The notes below the pieces were generated by a model. The model had not been told where the DNA came from. It was given only the letters and a program-made list of their open reading frames with translations, and ran no database searches. A stretch of 63,288 bases of DNA from a virus: positions 1-63,288 of the IMG/VR virus record IMGVR_UViG_3300027833_001748. One strand, given 5' to 3'. Shown here piece by piece: positions 31,314-40,058 of this stretch; position 1 is the first letter of the stretch, and each line of letters starts with the position of its first letter. A program made the translations under genes and the position numbers.

Positions 31314-31323
31314 GGAGTAGAAT

Positions 31324-33378
31324 ATGCCATATACAATAAGCTACACTGATGCTGTTAATAAAGGAACAATTACTGTTGAAGATAATACACTTAACAGTGA
31401 GACAAGTTTAAACTATCCCGGTAGAGGAACAACAGCATACGGTCAAGCAGTAAATGAAAACTTTTTACATTTACTAGAAAATTTTGCAAATACAACAGCA
31501 CCTGAACGTCCTGTAGAAGGACAGTTATGGTATGACTCTACACAAGGTGTAGATCAACTTAAAGTATACGATGGTACAAATTGGGTAGCAAGTGGCGGAC
31601 TTAAAAAAGCTAGTGCTGCTCCTGCTGTAGCAAACTCTAGTGCAGGCGACTTGTGGGTTAATACAGAAAGCCAGCAACTATACTTGTTTACAGGTAGTGC
31701 ATGGGTATTAGTAGGACCGGACTTTAGTGACGGACTACTAACAGGCGCACAAGCACAAGCAATTGTAGGCACAGACGACATAACTTATAATGTACTTGCA
31801 ATTAAAGTTGAAGATCAACCAGTAATTATTATTAGCAGTCAAAGTTTTATTCCAAAAGTAGCAATTAAAGGATTTAGAACAGGAATTAATCCTGGTATGA
31901 ATATTGCCGACGAAGCAATTGTTGGCGTACAAGCATTAAAATATTACGGTACAGCAGAAAAAGCAGAAGCATTAGTTGTTGGAAATACATCTGTACCTGC
32001 AAGTAACTTCCTAAGAGGAAATGCAGCAAGTAGTACAGATTTCCAACTAAGTGTTAAGAGTAATGACGGTATTAAAGTTGGTACAGGCGGCCAATTAAGT
32101 TTAGGTATTGACGGTGAAACTGGTGTTATACAACATAACACAAGTGGTTCTAGCATTGATGTTAGAATGCGTAACGGAAACTTAACACCAACTGTAATGA
32201 GTATTAATAGTGATGGTAATATAGGTTTTAATAATGCTGCACCTGAACAAACAGTTGATATTAAAGGTAATCTTAAAATATCACCTAAAACAGGTGAAGC
32301 AGAAACTGGCGTATTAAACATTACAAGTACTGAAAACTCTACATCAATTGGCACAGGTAGTATTACTACAACTGGCGGTATTGGTGTTTCACAAAATGCA
32401 TACATTGGCGGCGATGTAGATGTAGGCGGCTTATTAATAACAGGAAATATTGCTCCAGATAGTAATAGTTCAAGAAATATTGGTACTTCAATTAATAAAT
32501 TTGATCAAATATATGCTACTACGTTCTTTGGAAACATACAAGGTAACGTTAGTGGTACAGTTAGTGGTCGAGCAGGTTCTGCAGATAGACTTGCTAGTGC
32601 TACAACATTTGCATTAAGTGGTGATGTTGAACCAAATAGTTTTGAATTTGATGGGCAAACTGGCGGCAGCACAAAAACATTTGCAGTAAATATTGCAAAC
32701 AGTTTTATTAGTAACAAGACTACTACATATGATGCAGGAAATGCAGACGAATTACTGTTAAATGTAACTACAGGAACAACCGGCGTATATAAAATTACAA
32801 AACGTAATTTCTTAAAAACAATTCCACTAGTACCGGCAGGCGCAATGATGCCATTTGGTGGAGTTGAAGCACCTACTGGTTGGCTACTATGTGACGGACA
32901 AGAAATTAATAAGTCTGATTACAATGAATTATGGATAGCAATTCAACATAACTTTAAAGATGCTAGTTTAGTTAGTGACAACGGTGTAAGTAAATTTACA
33001 TTACCAGACTTTAGAGGAAGATTTGCATTAGGACTTGACAACATGGGCGGACCAAGTGCAAACAGAGTTACAAATTTAGCTGCTGATGCTATTGGTGGTA
33101 ACGCAGGTGGCGAAGCAGCAACACTAACTACAGATAATTTGCCAGAACACGAGCATGATTTAGAAGGTGCAAGTGGTACACAGTTTTATGGTGTTAGAGT
33201 TGGTGCTGGGGTACCAGTAGATGATAATGCTATTGAACTTCCAATTGAGCCAGGCTTAGGTGGAACACAGGGTATTGCATCAAGTGGTGGCATTAAAACT
33301 GAAGCAACACTTGGTACACCATTAGATGTTATGAATCCATTCTTAGCAGTCAATTACATAATTTATACGGGACAATAA
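31324..33378 (+). CDS. tail fibre protein with C-terminal phage tail-collar domain
   Basis: 684 residues. Residues 1-135 form an N-terminal module shared with the next two genes (YGQAVNENFLHLLENFANTT, GQLWYDSTQ, LKVYDGTNWVASGG, then GDLWVNTESQQLYLFTGSAW), which looks like two tandem copies of a GxLW-x-D...YDG-x-W unit. The middle has triple-helix-like repeats (GSITTTGGIGVSQNAYIGGD). The C-terminus matches the tail-collar domain: PAGAMMPFGGVEAPTGWLLC, then DGQEINKSDYNELW and FTLPDFRGRFALGLD. This family includes T4 gp12 short-fibre tips and many receptor-binding fibres. AAGGAG sits 6 to 8 nt before the ATG. It probably binds the host surface. Confidence 0.85.
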   Translation: MPYTISYTDAVNKGTITVEDNTLNSETSLNYPGRGTTAYGQAVNENFLHLLENFANTTAPERPVEGQLWYDSTQGVDQLKVYDGTNWVASGGLKKASAAPAVANSSAGDLWVNTESQQLYLFTGSAWVLVGPDFSDGLLTGAQAQAIVGTDDITYNVLAIKVEDQPVIIISSQSFIPKVAIKGFRTGINPGMNIADEAIVGVQALKYYGTAEKAEALVVGNTSVPASNFLRGNAASSTDFQLSVKSNDGIKVGTGGQLSLGIDGETGVIQHNTSGSSIDVRMRNGNLTPTVMSINSDGNIGFNNAAPEQTVDIKGNLKISPKTGEAETGVLNITSTENSTSIGTGSITTTGGIGVSQNAYIGGDVDVGGLLITGNIAPDSNSSRNIGTSINKFDQIYATTFFGNIQGNVSGTVSGRAGSADRLASATTFALSGDVEPNSFEFDGQTGGSTKTFAVNIANSFISNKTTTYDAGNADELLLNVTTGTTGVYKITKRNFLKTIPLVPAGAMMPFGGVEAPTGWLLCDGQEINKSDYNELWIAIQHNFKDASLVSDNGVSKFTLPDFRGRFALGLDNMGGPSANRVTNLAADAIGGNAGGEAATLTTDNLPEHEHDLEGASGTQFYGVRVGAGVPVDDNAIELPIEPGLGGTQGIASSGGIKTEATLGTPLDVMNPFLAVNYIIYTGQ

Positions 33379-33381
33379 TAG

Positions 33382-35292
33382 ATGAGTTATCAACTAAACA
33401 AAACAGACGGCACACTGCTACTAGACTTAATTGACGGTCAAATTGATACGGCTAGTACAAACCTTACATTAGTTGGTAGAAACTATACTGGTTACGGTGA
33501 GTATTTTAATGAAAATTTTATTAAATTACTTGAAAATTTTAGTAATACAGCAGCACCAAGTAATCCTGTAACAGGACAACTTTGGTGGGATAGCACAGAG
33601 CAGCGTTTAAAAGTATTTGACGGTACAGTTTGGAAGTCAAGCGGTGGCCCAATTGTACAAAACACTAGACCACAAATGGTTGCAGGTGATTTATGGATTG
33701 ATAACCTAAACAACCAAGTTTATGCTTATGATGGCACAGACTTAATGTTAATGGGCCCACAGTATACTGAATCTCAAGGTAAGAGCGGATTTGAAATTGG
33801 CAGTATACTTGACTCACAAAGTAGATCACGTACAGTTGCAAATTTATATGTAGGTGGAACACTTACAGCAGTAATTAGTAGTATTGAATTTACTCCAATT
33901 TATGCACAAAGAGTATTAGGACTAGTAACAGCATCAAACCCAGATGGTATTATTAAAGTTGGTATGAATGTTATTGACACTGCTAACTTTAAATACAGAG
34001 GTATTGCAGATTCTGCAAACGCACTTGTTACAGCAGGCGGCATAGTTAGAACTGCTGATAGTTTCCTACCATCAACAGCAAGTGGTATTACAACAGGTAC
34101 ACTGACAATTCAAAACTCAGGTGGTTTAACAATTGGACTATCACAAAACAACGTACAAAAAGTTGTTGGCCCACGTTTTTATATTGAAAATCAACTTACA
34201 GACCACGATTTAAGTTTGCGTGTTAAGTCAACTACATTCGGATCTATCTCAGTAGATGCAATTTATGTAGATGCAAGCGCAGCTAAAGTTGGTATTTTTA
34301 CAACTAACAGATTACCAGAATACACATTAGATGTAGAAGGTGACTTACGAGTTACTGGAGACTTAATTGTTGAAGGCGACAGAGTTGCATTAGATGTACA
34401 AACTCTAAGAGTTGAAGATAAAATTATTGAAATTGGTATACTAAACGATAGTACTGAACTTACTGATGCACAAGCAGATGAATCGGGTATTAGTGTTAAC
34501 AGTAGTAATGGTAGTAAAGATATACTTTGGAAAAATGCTACAAATGCATTTACATCAAATGTAAACATTGACTTACTAGGCACAGATAAAACTTACAAAA
34601 TTGGCGGGGTTGATAAACTTACAAATACTTCATTAATTAATATTACTTCTGCACCAGACTTACAACTAGTTGGCACACTTACTGAAATACAAATTGATGA
34701 AATTAATATTAATGGTAAGACTATTAGTTCAACAAATGATATGGCATTAATATCAACAAATGGTATTGCTATAACAGGCGGCGGCAACATTAATATTACT
34801 GATGCACAAAAAATTACTGGTGTAGGTAAAGCAATTAGTGCAAGAGAAGCAGCACGTTTAAGTGTAACTGAATCTACAGCAGGCACAGTTACAACTAAAG
34901 AATATGTAGACCAAGAAATTGCTACAGATCCATTAGTATTCAGTATGGATATTACAGGTATGGGAACAGGAACTACACTACAGAATGCATTAGCAGCGTA
35001 TTTGAATGATTTATACCCAGCTGTAACATTAAATTCTAACAAAATTGCACGTATACATACAACATCTTATGCTGGAGCAACAGTTCAAGGTGTGGATGTT
35101 GAAAGTGCTAAAAACAATAGCTATATAGCTGTTGATTCAAACGGAACACAGAATGAGTCTGTGGTACAAGACATTAGTTTTGATGCTGGGGGTGCAAGTG
35201 GTAGTGTTATCCTTACACCAGCAAGAGGGTTAATGACATATACTTCAAATGGAACAGCTTGGACTTATCAGTCAACAAGTGTGTATCCTTAA
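33382..35292 (+). CDS. tail fibre paralogue 2
   Basis: 636 residues. The N-terminal 135 residues align closely with the neighbouring fibres (NFIKLLENFSNTAAPSNPVT, GQLWWDST, LKVFDGTVWKSSGG, GDLWIDNLNNQVYAYDGTD). From about residue 290 there is fibre-shaft sequence (EYTLDVEGDLRVTGDLIVEG, DVQTLRVEDKIIEIG) that also occurs in marine T4-like fibres. The C-terminus (about 520-636) is a compact beta domain without the tail-collar motif, and ends GTAWTYQSTSVYP. It starts 3 nt after the previous stop. It may be a distinct receptor-binding fibre or part of a heteromeric fibre. Confidence 0.75.
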   Translation: MSYQLNKTDGTLLLDLIDGQIDTASTNLTLVGRNYTGYGEYFNENFIKLLENFSNTAAPSNPVTGQLWWDSTEQRLKVFDGTVWKSSGGPIVQNTRPQMVAGDLWIDNLNNQVYAYDGTDLMLMGPQYTESQGKSGFEIGSILDSQSRSRTVANLYVGGTLTAVISSIEFTPIYAQRVLGLVTASNPDGIIKVGMNVIDTANFKYRGIADSANALVTAGGIVRTADSFLPSTASGITTGTLTIQNSGGLTIGLSQNNVQKVVGPRFYIENQLTDHDLSLRVKSTTFGSISVDAIYVDASAAKVGIFTTNRLPEYTLDVEGDLRVTGDLIVEGDRVALDVQTLRVEDKIIEIGILNDSTELTDAQADESGISVNSSNGSKDILWKNATNAFTSNVNIDLLGTDKTYKIGGVDKLTNTSLINITSAPDLQLVGTLTEIQIDEININGKTISSTNDMALISTNGIAITGGGNINITDAQKITGVGKAISAREAARLSVTESTAGTVTTKEYVDQEIATDPLVFSMDITGMGTGTTLQNALAAYLNDLYPAVTLNSNKIARIHTTSYAGATVQGVDVESAKNNSYIAVDSNGTQNESVVQDISFDAGGASGSVILTPARGLMTYTSNGTAWTYQSTSVYP

Positions 35293-35296
35293 AAAC

Positions 35297-35304
35297 GATA
35301 AATA
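35297..35304 (+). promoter_or_regulatory. putative late promoter GATAAATA
   Basis: GATAAATA lies in the 40-nt gap after the second fibre gene and ends 28 nt before the ATG at 35333. An AGGGG ribosome site follows it. Confidence 0.6.
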
Positions 35305-35332
35305 ATATAATAGCACTAGGGGTTACACAATA

Positions 35333-36808
35333 ATGGCATATGCAATAGACAGATATAACAACACACTGTTAACTACAGTGGAAGATGGTACAGTTGATCA
35401 AACAACTGACCTTAAATTCATCGGAAAAAACTACGCAGGATACGGCGAAATACAAAATGAAAACTTTTTGTTTTTGCTAGAAAACTTTAGCGGAGCAAAT
35501 CAACCAGCAAGACCAATAAGTGGTCAAGTTTGGTTTGATAGTGGTTCAAGCAAATTAAAGTTTTATGATGGTACACAGTGGCGTACTACAGGCGGAGCAG
35601 AAATTTCAGGAACACAACCAACAGGATTAGCTAATGGCGACTTTTGGTGGGATACTGGCAATGATCAACTATATGTTTATAACGGTACTAACTTTATACT
35701 TATAGGACCACAGAACGCAGGCGAAGGCGTAACCCAGATGCAAAGCCTAGAAGTTCTTGATACTACAAGTGCTACAAGAGGAATTATTGCTGCTGTCATC
35801 GAAGATGAAACAACAATGGTTATAAGTCCAACACAGTTTGATCTAAATGCAAGCCAAACAGCATTAATTACACAAGGCTTTGATAGAATTAACAAAGGTG
35901 TTACTCTAAGAAATACTAAACTAGCAACAGACGGTGTTACTAGTACAGCTGATAGATTCCACGGTACAGCTACAAACGCTGAAAAACTAGGCGGAATATC
36001 AGCAGCTAATTTTGTTCAAACAGGTATTGGCAACACAGTATTTACAAGTGCAGTAGAAACACCAGATTCTGGTATTTTAGTTGGTGACTCAAATGATTTC
36101 CAATTTAAAATTGATGACAATGGCTTTGATGGTGTAATACAAAATATTACAAATAACGGCGTAATAAAATTTAAAGTTACTAGTGGCGCAGGCGTACTAA
36201 CACACGTAGGTACAGTTACAGCAACAGGAATTGTTCCAGCAGCTGACAACACATTTACATTAGGTACAGCAGCATTAGGATTTTCAAATGTACATGCAGC
36301 GACATTTACAGGTGAAGCAACTAAAGCAGCTACGCTAAGAGTTGGCACAGACTTCCGTTCAGCTAGTTCTAGTGCTACAAATAATACAATTGCAGTTAGA
36401 GATGCAACAGGAAATATTGCTGCAAACTTATTCCAAGGTACTGCAACACAAGCACGTTATGCTGACTTAGCAGAAAAATACACAACAGAAGAAGAATTAC
36501 CAGCAGGCACAGCAGTTGCAGTTGGCGGCGAAGCAGAAGTTCGTCCAGCAAAAGCAAGTGATCACAGTATTGGTGTTGTTTCAACTGATCCAGCATATAT
36601 GATGAATAGCGAAGCAGAAGGTCAATACATTGGTCTTAAAGGACGTTTACCAGTAAGAGTAAAAGGTCCAGTTTCAAAAGGTCAAGTAGTATATGCATGG
36701 GAAGACGGCGTAAGTACAACTATTGCTTCAACAGCGATGGTAGGAATTGCACTTGAAAGTAACAGTGATGAGGGCGAAAAACTAGTAGAATGTGTACTAA
36801 AGGTATAA
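35333..36808 (+). CDS. tail fibre paralogue 3
   Basis: 491 residues. It has the same N-terminal module as the two preceding fibres (NENFLFLLENFSGANQPARP, GQVWFDSGS, LKFYDGTQWRTTGG, GDFWWDTGNDQLYVYNGTN). The middle contains a GTATNAEKLGGISAANFVQT stretch and TFTLGTAALGFSNVHAATFT, which is common in fibre shafts. The last 115 residues (ARYADLAEKYTTEEELPAGT, VGVVSTDPAYMMN-like and VKGPVSKGQVVYAW segments) are a C-terminal domain that recurs in cyanophage tail fibres and differs from the caps of the other two. So three fibres share a base but carry three different tips. It is followed 9 nt later by the next structural gene. Confidence 0.8.
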   Translation: MAYAIDRYNNTLLTTVEDGTVDQTTDLKFIGKNYAGYGEIQNENFLFLLENFSGANQPARPISGQVWFDSGSSKLKFYDGTQWRTTGGAEISGTQPTGLANGDFWWDTGNDQLYVYNGTNFILIGPQNAGEGVTQMQSLEVLDTTSATRGIIAAVIEDETTMVISPTQFDLNASQTALITQGFDRINKGVTLRNTKLATDGVTSTADRFHGTATNAEKLGGISAANFVQTGIGNTVFTSAVETPDSGILVGDSNDFQFKIDDNGFDGVIQNITNNGVIKFKVTSGAGVLTHVGTVTATGIVPAADNTFTLGTAALGFSNVHAATFTGEATKAATLRVGTDFRSASSSATNNTIAVRDATGNIAANLFQGTATQARYADLAEKYTTEEELPAGTAVAVGGEAEVRPAKASDHSIGVVSTDPAYMMNSEAEGQYIGLKGRLPVRVKGPVSKGQVVYAWEDGVSTTIASTAMVGIALESNSDEGEKLVECVLKV

Positions 36809-36817
36809 GGAACCCCA

Positions 36818-37741
36818 ATGGCAGATATAACAGCAGCACGAATTAACAACTTACAATCTAGTATTGGTTTAATATTAGGTAATGGTTCGGGCCAAAACGG
36901 ATACGGACAGACAGTAGTAAGTACTCCAGTTAATAATACTGGTGACATTATAGAAGCTGCTGATATGAATGCAATTTATGCAGACATACTTAAAGCAAGA
37001 GTACACCAAGTTGGTACTGGTGACATTAGTATTGCTGAAGTTGTACAAAATCTAAACATAGTCGCAGAACAAACAAGTAACTTTATTAACAACCAAGGTA
37101 TTGGTTCAATTGATCCAGATGGCTTTAAGAAAGGTATTGAAGATTTTGAAGGCTTAATGAGTCAAGTGCAAGCAGATAAAGCACTTTTGCATCCAAGTCA
37201 AGCAGCATTAGAGCCTGGCATAACAAGTTCTAGATCAAGCACATGGAACGGCTTAATTGTACATGAAGTAGCTGTTACATTTAGCTCAGCTGAAGCAAAG
37301 CGTTTCTTTTTTAATACAGGCGGCGAAATTAGACTAAGTGCAAATAATACAGGCGCAAGCACTCCAAAAGGACTAGACTGGAATCAGTTATGTTCACAAG
37401 CAGGAACAATTAAATTTAATTCAGAAACTACAACATCTACAAATGGTGGCGGATCAACAATTGGTAACTACGATTTAACAAGTGCTTTCCAAGACATATA
37501 CCAAAAAGTTGGTAGCGGAACATATAGTGCTGTATATGCAGGTAACATTTATACACTTAAAGCAAGATCCGATATTGATACACGTATTATTTTTAGAGCA
37601 GAATTCAATGATGTAGTATTTGACAACAATATTGACAATAACGTCGATGGCACACTTTCAAGTGTTGTACAGCATTATCGTGCAGACGGCGATGTAAATA
37701 CTCTAGCACCATCATACTTTAATACTACTACACTAGCATAA
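36818..37741 (+). CDS. virion accessory structural protein, paralogue A
   Basis: 307 residues. It begins with ARINNLQSSIGLILGNGSG and NGYGQTVVST, then a helical region. The C-terminal half contains HEVAVTFSSAEAKRFFFNTG, GEIRLSANNTG and LDWNQLCSQAGTIKF. Protein 37804-38796 has the same blocks in the same order, so the two are tandem paralogues. The motif set occurs in virion proteins of marine T4-like phages, but I know no experimentally defined role. AAGGAA lies 10 nt before the ATG. It is cotranscribed with the third fibre. Confidence 0.6.
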   Translation: MADITAARINNLQSSIGLILGNGSGQNGYGQTVVSTPVNNTGDIIEAADMNAIYADILKARVHQVGTGDISIAEVVQNLNIVAEQTSNFINNQGIGSIDPDGFKKGIEDFEGLMSQVQADKALLHPSQAALEPGITSSRSSTWNGLIVHEVAVTFSSAEAKRFFFNTGGEIRLSANNTGASTPKGLDWNQLCSQAGTIKFNSETTTSTNGGGSTIGNYDLTSAFQDIYQKVGSGTYSAVYAGNIYTLKARSDIDTRIIFRAEFNDVVFDNNIDNNVDGTLSSVVQHYRADGDVNTLAPSYFNTTTLA

Positions 37742-37751
37742 CCAAACACTT

Positions 37752-37769
37752 TAGCAATGCTAGTATTTT
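37752..37769 (+). terminator. weak hairpin followed by T-rich run, possible terminator
   Basis: TAGC-AAT-GCTA (37752-37762) can form a 4-bp stem, followed within a few bases by TATTTT. The stem is short and the T run is brief, so it may only slow transcription. A late promoter for the next gene lies immediately downstream. Confidence 0.25.
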
Positions 37770-37770
37770 C

Positions 37771-37779
37771 TAATAAATA
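37771..37779 (+). promoter_or_regulatory. putative late promoter TAATAAATA
   Basis: TAATAAATA ends 24 nt before the ATG at 37804 and matches the core seen upstream of the other late genes. Confidence 0.6.
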
Positions 37780-37803
37780 CTTGATAGCAAAAAGAGATCA
37801 CAT

Positions 37804-38796
37804 ATGCCCAATACTGTATTAGCGAGTAGATATAATAATTTAAGAAACCAAGTAAATTTAGTGCTTGGAACTTCTAGCGGCGCAACTCCGCAATATGGGT
37901 ATGGACAATCATTTAGTACTAACAGCAAAGTTGGAACACGTTCAGTTGCTGATCCGTCCAATGCAGAAAAAGTAGCAGCGCAAGATTACAGAGATTTGTA
38001 TATTGACCTTATAAGAGCAAAAGCACACCAAGAAGGTGCATCAACACTTTCGGTTGATCCTTTTATTGTTGGTGATTATGAAACAAATACTAGCAATACA
38101 GATAAAATCGAAGAAGCGTATATACAAAATTTAGAAACACTAGCAACTGGATTAGAAACTAATAGATTTAGTGTTGCTGCATCAAATTTAACTACAGAAG
38201 CTAATAGTGCAGCTAGTAGCAGTCGAATTAACGGCCTTCCTTTTACATCAGAGATTAATCATATTTTTACAATGACGTGGGATACAGCTGAAGCAAGACG
38301 TCATTACTTTAATGCAGGCGGCCAAATTAAATTCGGTGCATCAGTGTCGTACACTGGAAGTCAAGCAAAAACAGTTGACTGGCAGCAAACATTATCTGCA
38401 ATGGGTACTACTAGTTTTACTGGTGTTGGTACAACAAATAATAACAGCATTGGTACTAATAGTTCCATCGGTAACTATAATTTAAGCAATGCATATCAAA
38501 TTGTTTATAGACAGGATAATGGTGCAGTTTATAGCAGAAGTAGTTATAACATTTATGCAAAAGAACAAGTTACAGGCGATACGACATCTGCTATAAGATT
38601 TAAAGTACAATTTTATGATGGCCGTCCTAATGATTTAACATACGGCGTTGACGAATTAGCATACGGCGATTGGTACAGTACTATACAAACAGCATATGCA
38701 GAAAGTACAGTTGCTATTAACGGAACAACATATGATGCCGTTATAATTCCAAGCAGCCAACGCCCTACAGGGTCTGTACAATCACCCCTAGGATAA
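37804..38796 (+). CDS. virion accessory structural protein, paralogue B
   Basis: 330 residues. It shares with the upstream protein the N-terminal SRYNNLRNQVNLVLGTSSG and QYGYGQSFST blocks, and the later INHIFTMTWDTAEARRHYFN, AGGQIKFGASVSYTG and VDWQQTLSAMGTTSF. The C-terminus (FKVQFYDGRPNDLTYGVDEL) is beta-rich. The two paralogues differ most in the middle. It has its own late promoter and is the last gene of the virion block; an early-type promoter begins right after its stop. Function unknown beyond probable virion location. Confidence 0.6.
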   Translation: MPNTVLASRYNNLRNQVNLVLGTSSGATPQYGYGQSFSTNSKVGTRSVADPSNAEKVAAQDYRDLYIDLIRAKAHQEGASTLSVDPFIVGDYETNTSNTDKIEEAYIQNLETLATGLETNRFSVAASNLTTEANSAASSSRINGLPFTSEINHIFTMTWDTAEARRHYFNAGGQIKFGASVSYTGSQAKTVDWQQTLSAMGTTSFTGVGTTNNNSIGTNSSIGNYNLSNAYQIVYRQDNGAVYSRSSYNIYAKEQVTGDTTSAIRFKVQFYDGRPNDLTYGVDELAYGDWYSTIQTAYAESTVAINGTTYDAVIIPSSQRPTGSVQSPLG

Positions 38797-38808
38797 CCAA
38801 CTTTATAG

Positions 38809-38837
38809 TTGACAAACTCTAAAATCTAATATATACT
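38809..38837 (+). promoter_or_regulatory. sigma70-like promoter heading the accessory island
   Basis: TTGACA (38809-38814), a 17-nt spacer and TATACT (38832-38837) lie 26 nt upstream of the ATG at 38864. A small inverted repeat (CAACT, loop TTAT, AGTTG; 38798-38811) overlaps the -35 box and could be an operator. This promoter should switch the island on early, independently of gp55. Confidence 0.8.
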
Positions 38838-38863
38838 AGTACTAATTAACTAGGAGTTTAACT

Positions 38864-39214
38864 ATGGATGAACGTTTAGAAAAAGCATTAGACTTTTCTA
38901 ATTATATGCTAACACTCAGTAATCAAAAACGATTATTATCTGAAAAATATCAGCAAGATTTAATTCATTTTTATAGTGGATCTCAATTTACAATTACACG
39001 AGAATTAATTACATTTGTAAGCGCAATGGTAGATGCTGAACAAGACGAAGTTGTAATTATTGATGATAATAGTATTCCTTGTATGGTAAGCGATATTAGT
39101 GATTTTCATATTAATATTTTAAACAAATACGCAACAGCGTCAAATGATTATTATACAGAATATGCAAGTCTAAAAACAAACAGAAGCGTAGAGAAATTAG
39201 TCGAGCATGAATAA
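38864..39214 (+). CDS. conserved-looking small protein of unknown function, first gene of the island
   Basis: 116 residues, acidic, mainly helical by composition (KALDFSNYMLTLSNQKRLLS). A short beta segment follows (EVVIIDDNSIPCMVSDI). There are no Cys clusters, signal peptide or transmembrane segment. TAGGAG lies 6 to 9 nt before the ATG. It ends in an 8-nt overlap with the next gene (ATGAATAA), so it is expressed together with the glycosyltransferases. It could be a regulator or a substrate or partner of the enzymes downstream; nothing in the sequence decides this. Confidence 0.65.
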   Translation: MDERLEKALDFSNYMLTLSNQKRLLSEKYQQDLIHFYSGSQFTITRELITFVSAMVDAEQDEVVIIDDNSIPCMVSDISDFHINILNKYATASNDYYTEYASLKTNRSVEKLVEHE

Positions 39215-40058
39215 AGGTGCATTTGTAATTGCACGAAATAATGGCCATATTGATTATGTAAAACAAGCTGTTTTCCTTGCAAAAAGAATAAAGAAATATC
39301 TAGACATACCAGTTACAATAGCGACTGATAGTGCAGACTATCTAAAAAATACGTTTGATGTAAACATATTTGATAATGTAATTGAGTTACCATATACTGA
39401 CGAAAAAAACTTGCGATACTTTTTTGATGGAACATTGTCAAAAAAGACAGCTAGTTTTAAAAATGCTAATAGAGCAAATGTATATAATCTAACTCCTTAT
39501 GATGAAACATTATTAATGGATACTGACTATATCATTTCAAATGATTTGCTTAAAAGTTGTTTTGACTCAGTATCTGATTTTATGTTATATAAAAAATCAG
39601 ATGATATTGCAAAAGTACGTGCTGAAGACGAGTTTGATACAATAAGCAATACTAGTGTTGATTTTTATTGGGCTACTTGCGTATTTTTTAGAAAAACAGA
39701 AACTAATAAAACATTTTTTGATCTTGTTAGTCACATAGAAGATGAATGGAATCATTATAGACGAGTGTATCAAATTAAATCATCATTATTTAGAAATGAT
39801 TTTGCATTTAGTATAGCCGTACACATAATGAATGGATTTCAAACAGGAACATTTGCTCAACAACTTCCAGGAAGTATGATGTATACTACTGATAAAGATA
39901 TATTGTGGAGCATGAAAGATGATAAAATGATGTTCTTAGTTGAAAAGAAAGATTACTTAGGTGAATATACTGCTATAAAAACTAAAGGACAAACTATTCA
40001 TGTAATGAACAAAAGTAGTCTTAATAGAATTATTGATGAGGAGTTTGCAAATGACTAA
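39207..40058 (+). CDS. GT-A fold glycosyltransferase-like protein, paralogue 1
   Basis: 283 residues. The N-terminus reads GAFVIARNNGHIDYVKQAVF, with VTIATDSADY. The segment YNLTPYDETLLMDTDYIIS contains the DTD at residues 105-107, which fits the metal and nucleotide-sugar binding DxD of GT8-like GT-A enzymes. A second domain (about 125-200) is aromatic-rich with a Trp-Ala-Thr segment typical of the acceptor side. It lacks a membrane anchor and is probably cytoplasmic. It overlaps both neighbours by 8 nt. The next gene is a paralogue, so both may act sequentially on one acceptor. Sugar donor and acceptor are unknown. Confidence 0.7.
   Translation: MNKGAFVIARNNGHIDYVKQAVFLAKRIKKYLDIPVTIATDSADYLKNTFDVNIFDNVIELPYTDEKNLRYFFDGTLSKKTASFKNANRANVYNLTPYDETLLMDTDYIISNDLLKSCFDSVSDFMLYKKSDDIAKVRAEDEFDTISNTSVDFYWATCVFFRKTETNKTFFDLVSHIEDEWNHYRRVYQIKSSLFRNDFAFSIAVHIMNGFQTGTFAQQLPGSMMYTTDKDILWSMKDDKMMFLVEKKDYLGEYTAIKTKGQTIHVMNKSSLNRIIDEEFAND

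Noticed and set aside
31944-32405. 153-codon minus-strand frame inside the first fibre gene
   Set aside because: Antisense to fibre-shaft repeats, without start signals or recognisable protein motifs.
38798-38811. CAACT-TTAT-AGTTG hairpin after the last virion gene as a terminator
   Set aside because: There is no T-run after it, and it overlaps the -35 box; mentioned only as a possible operator.
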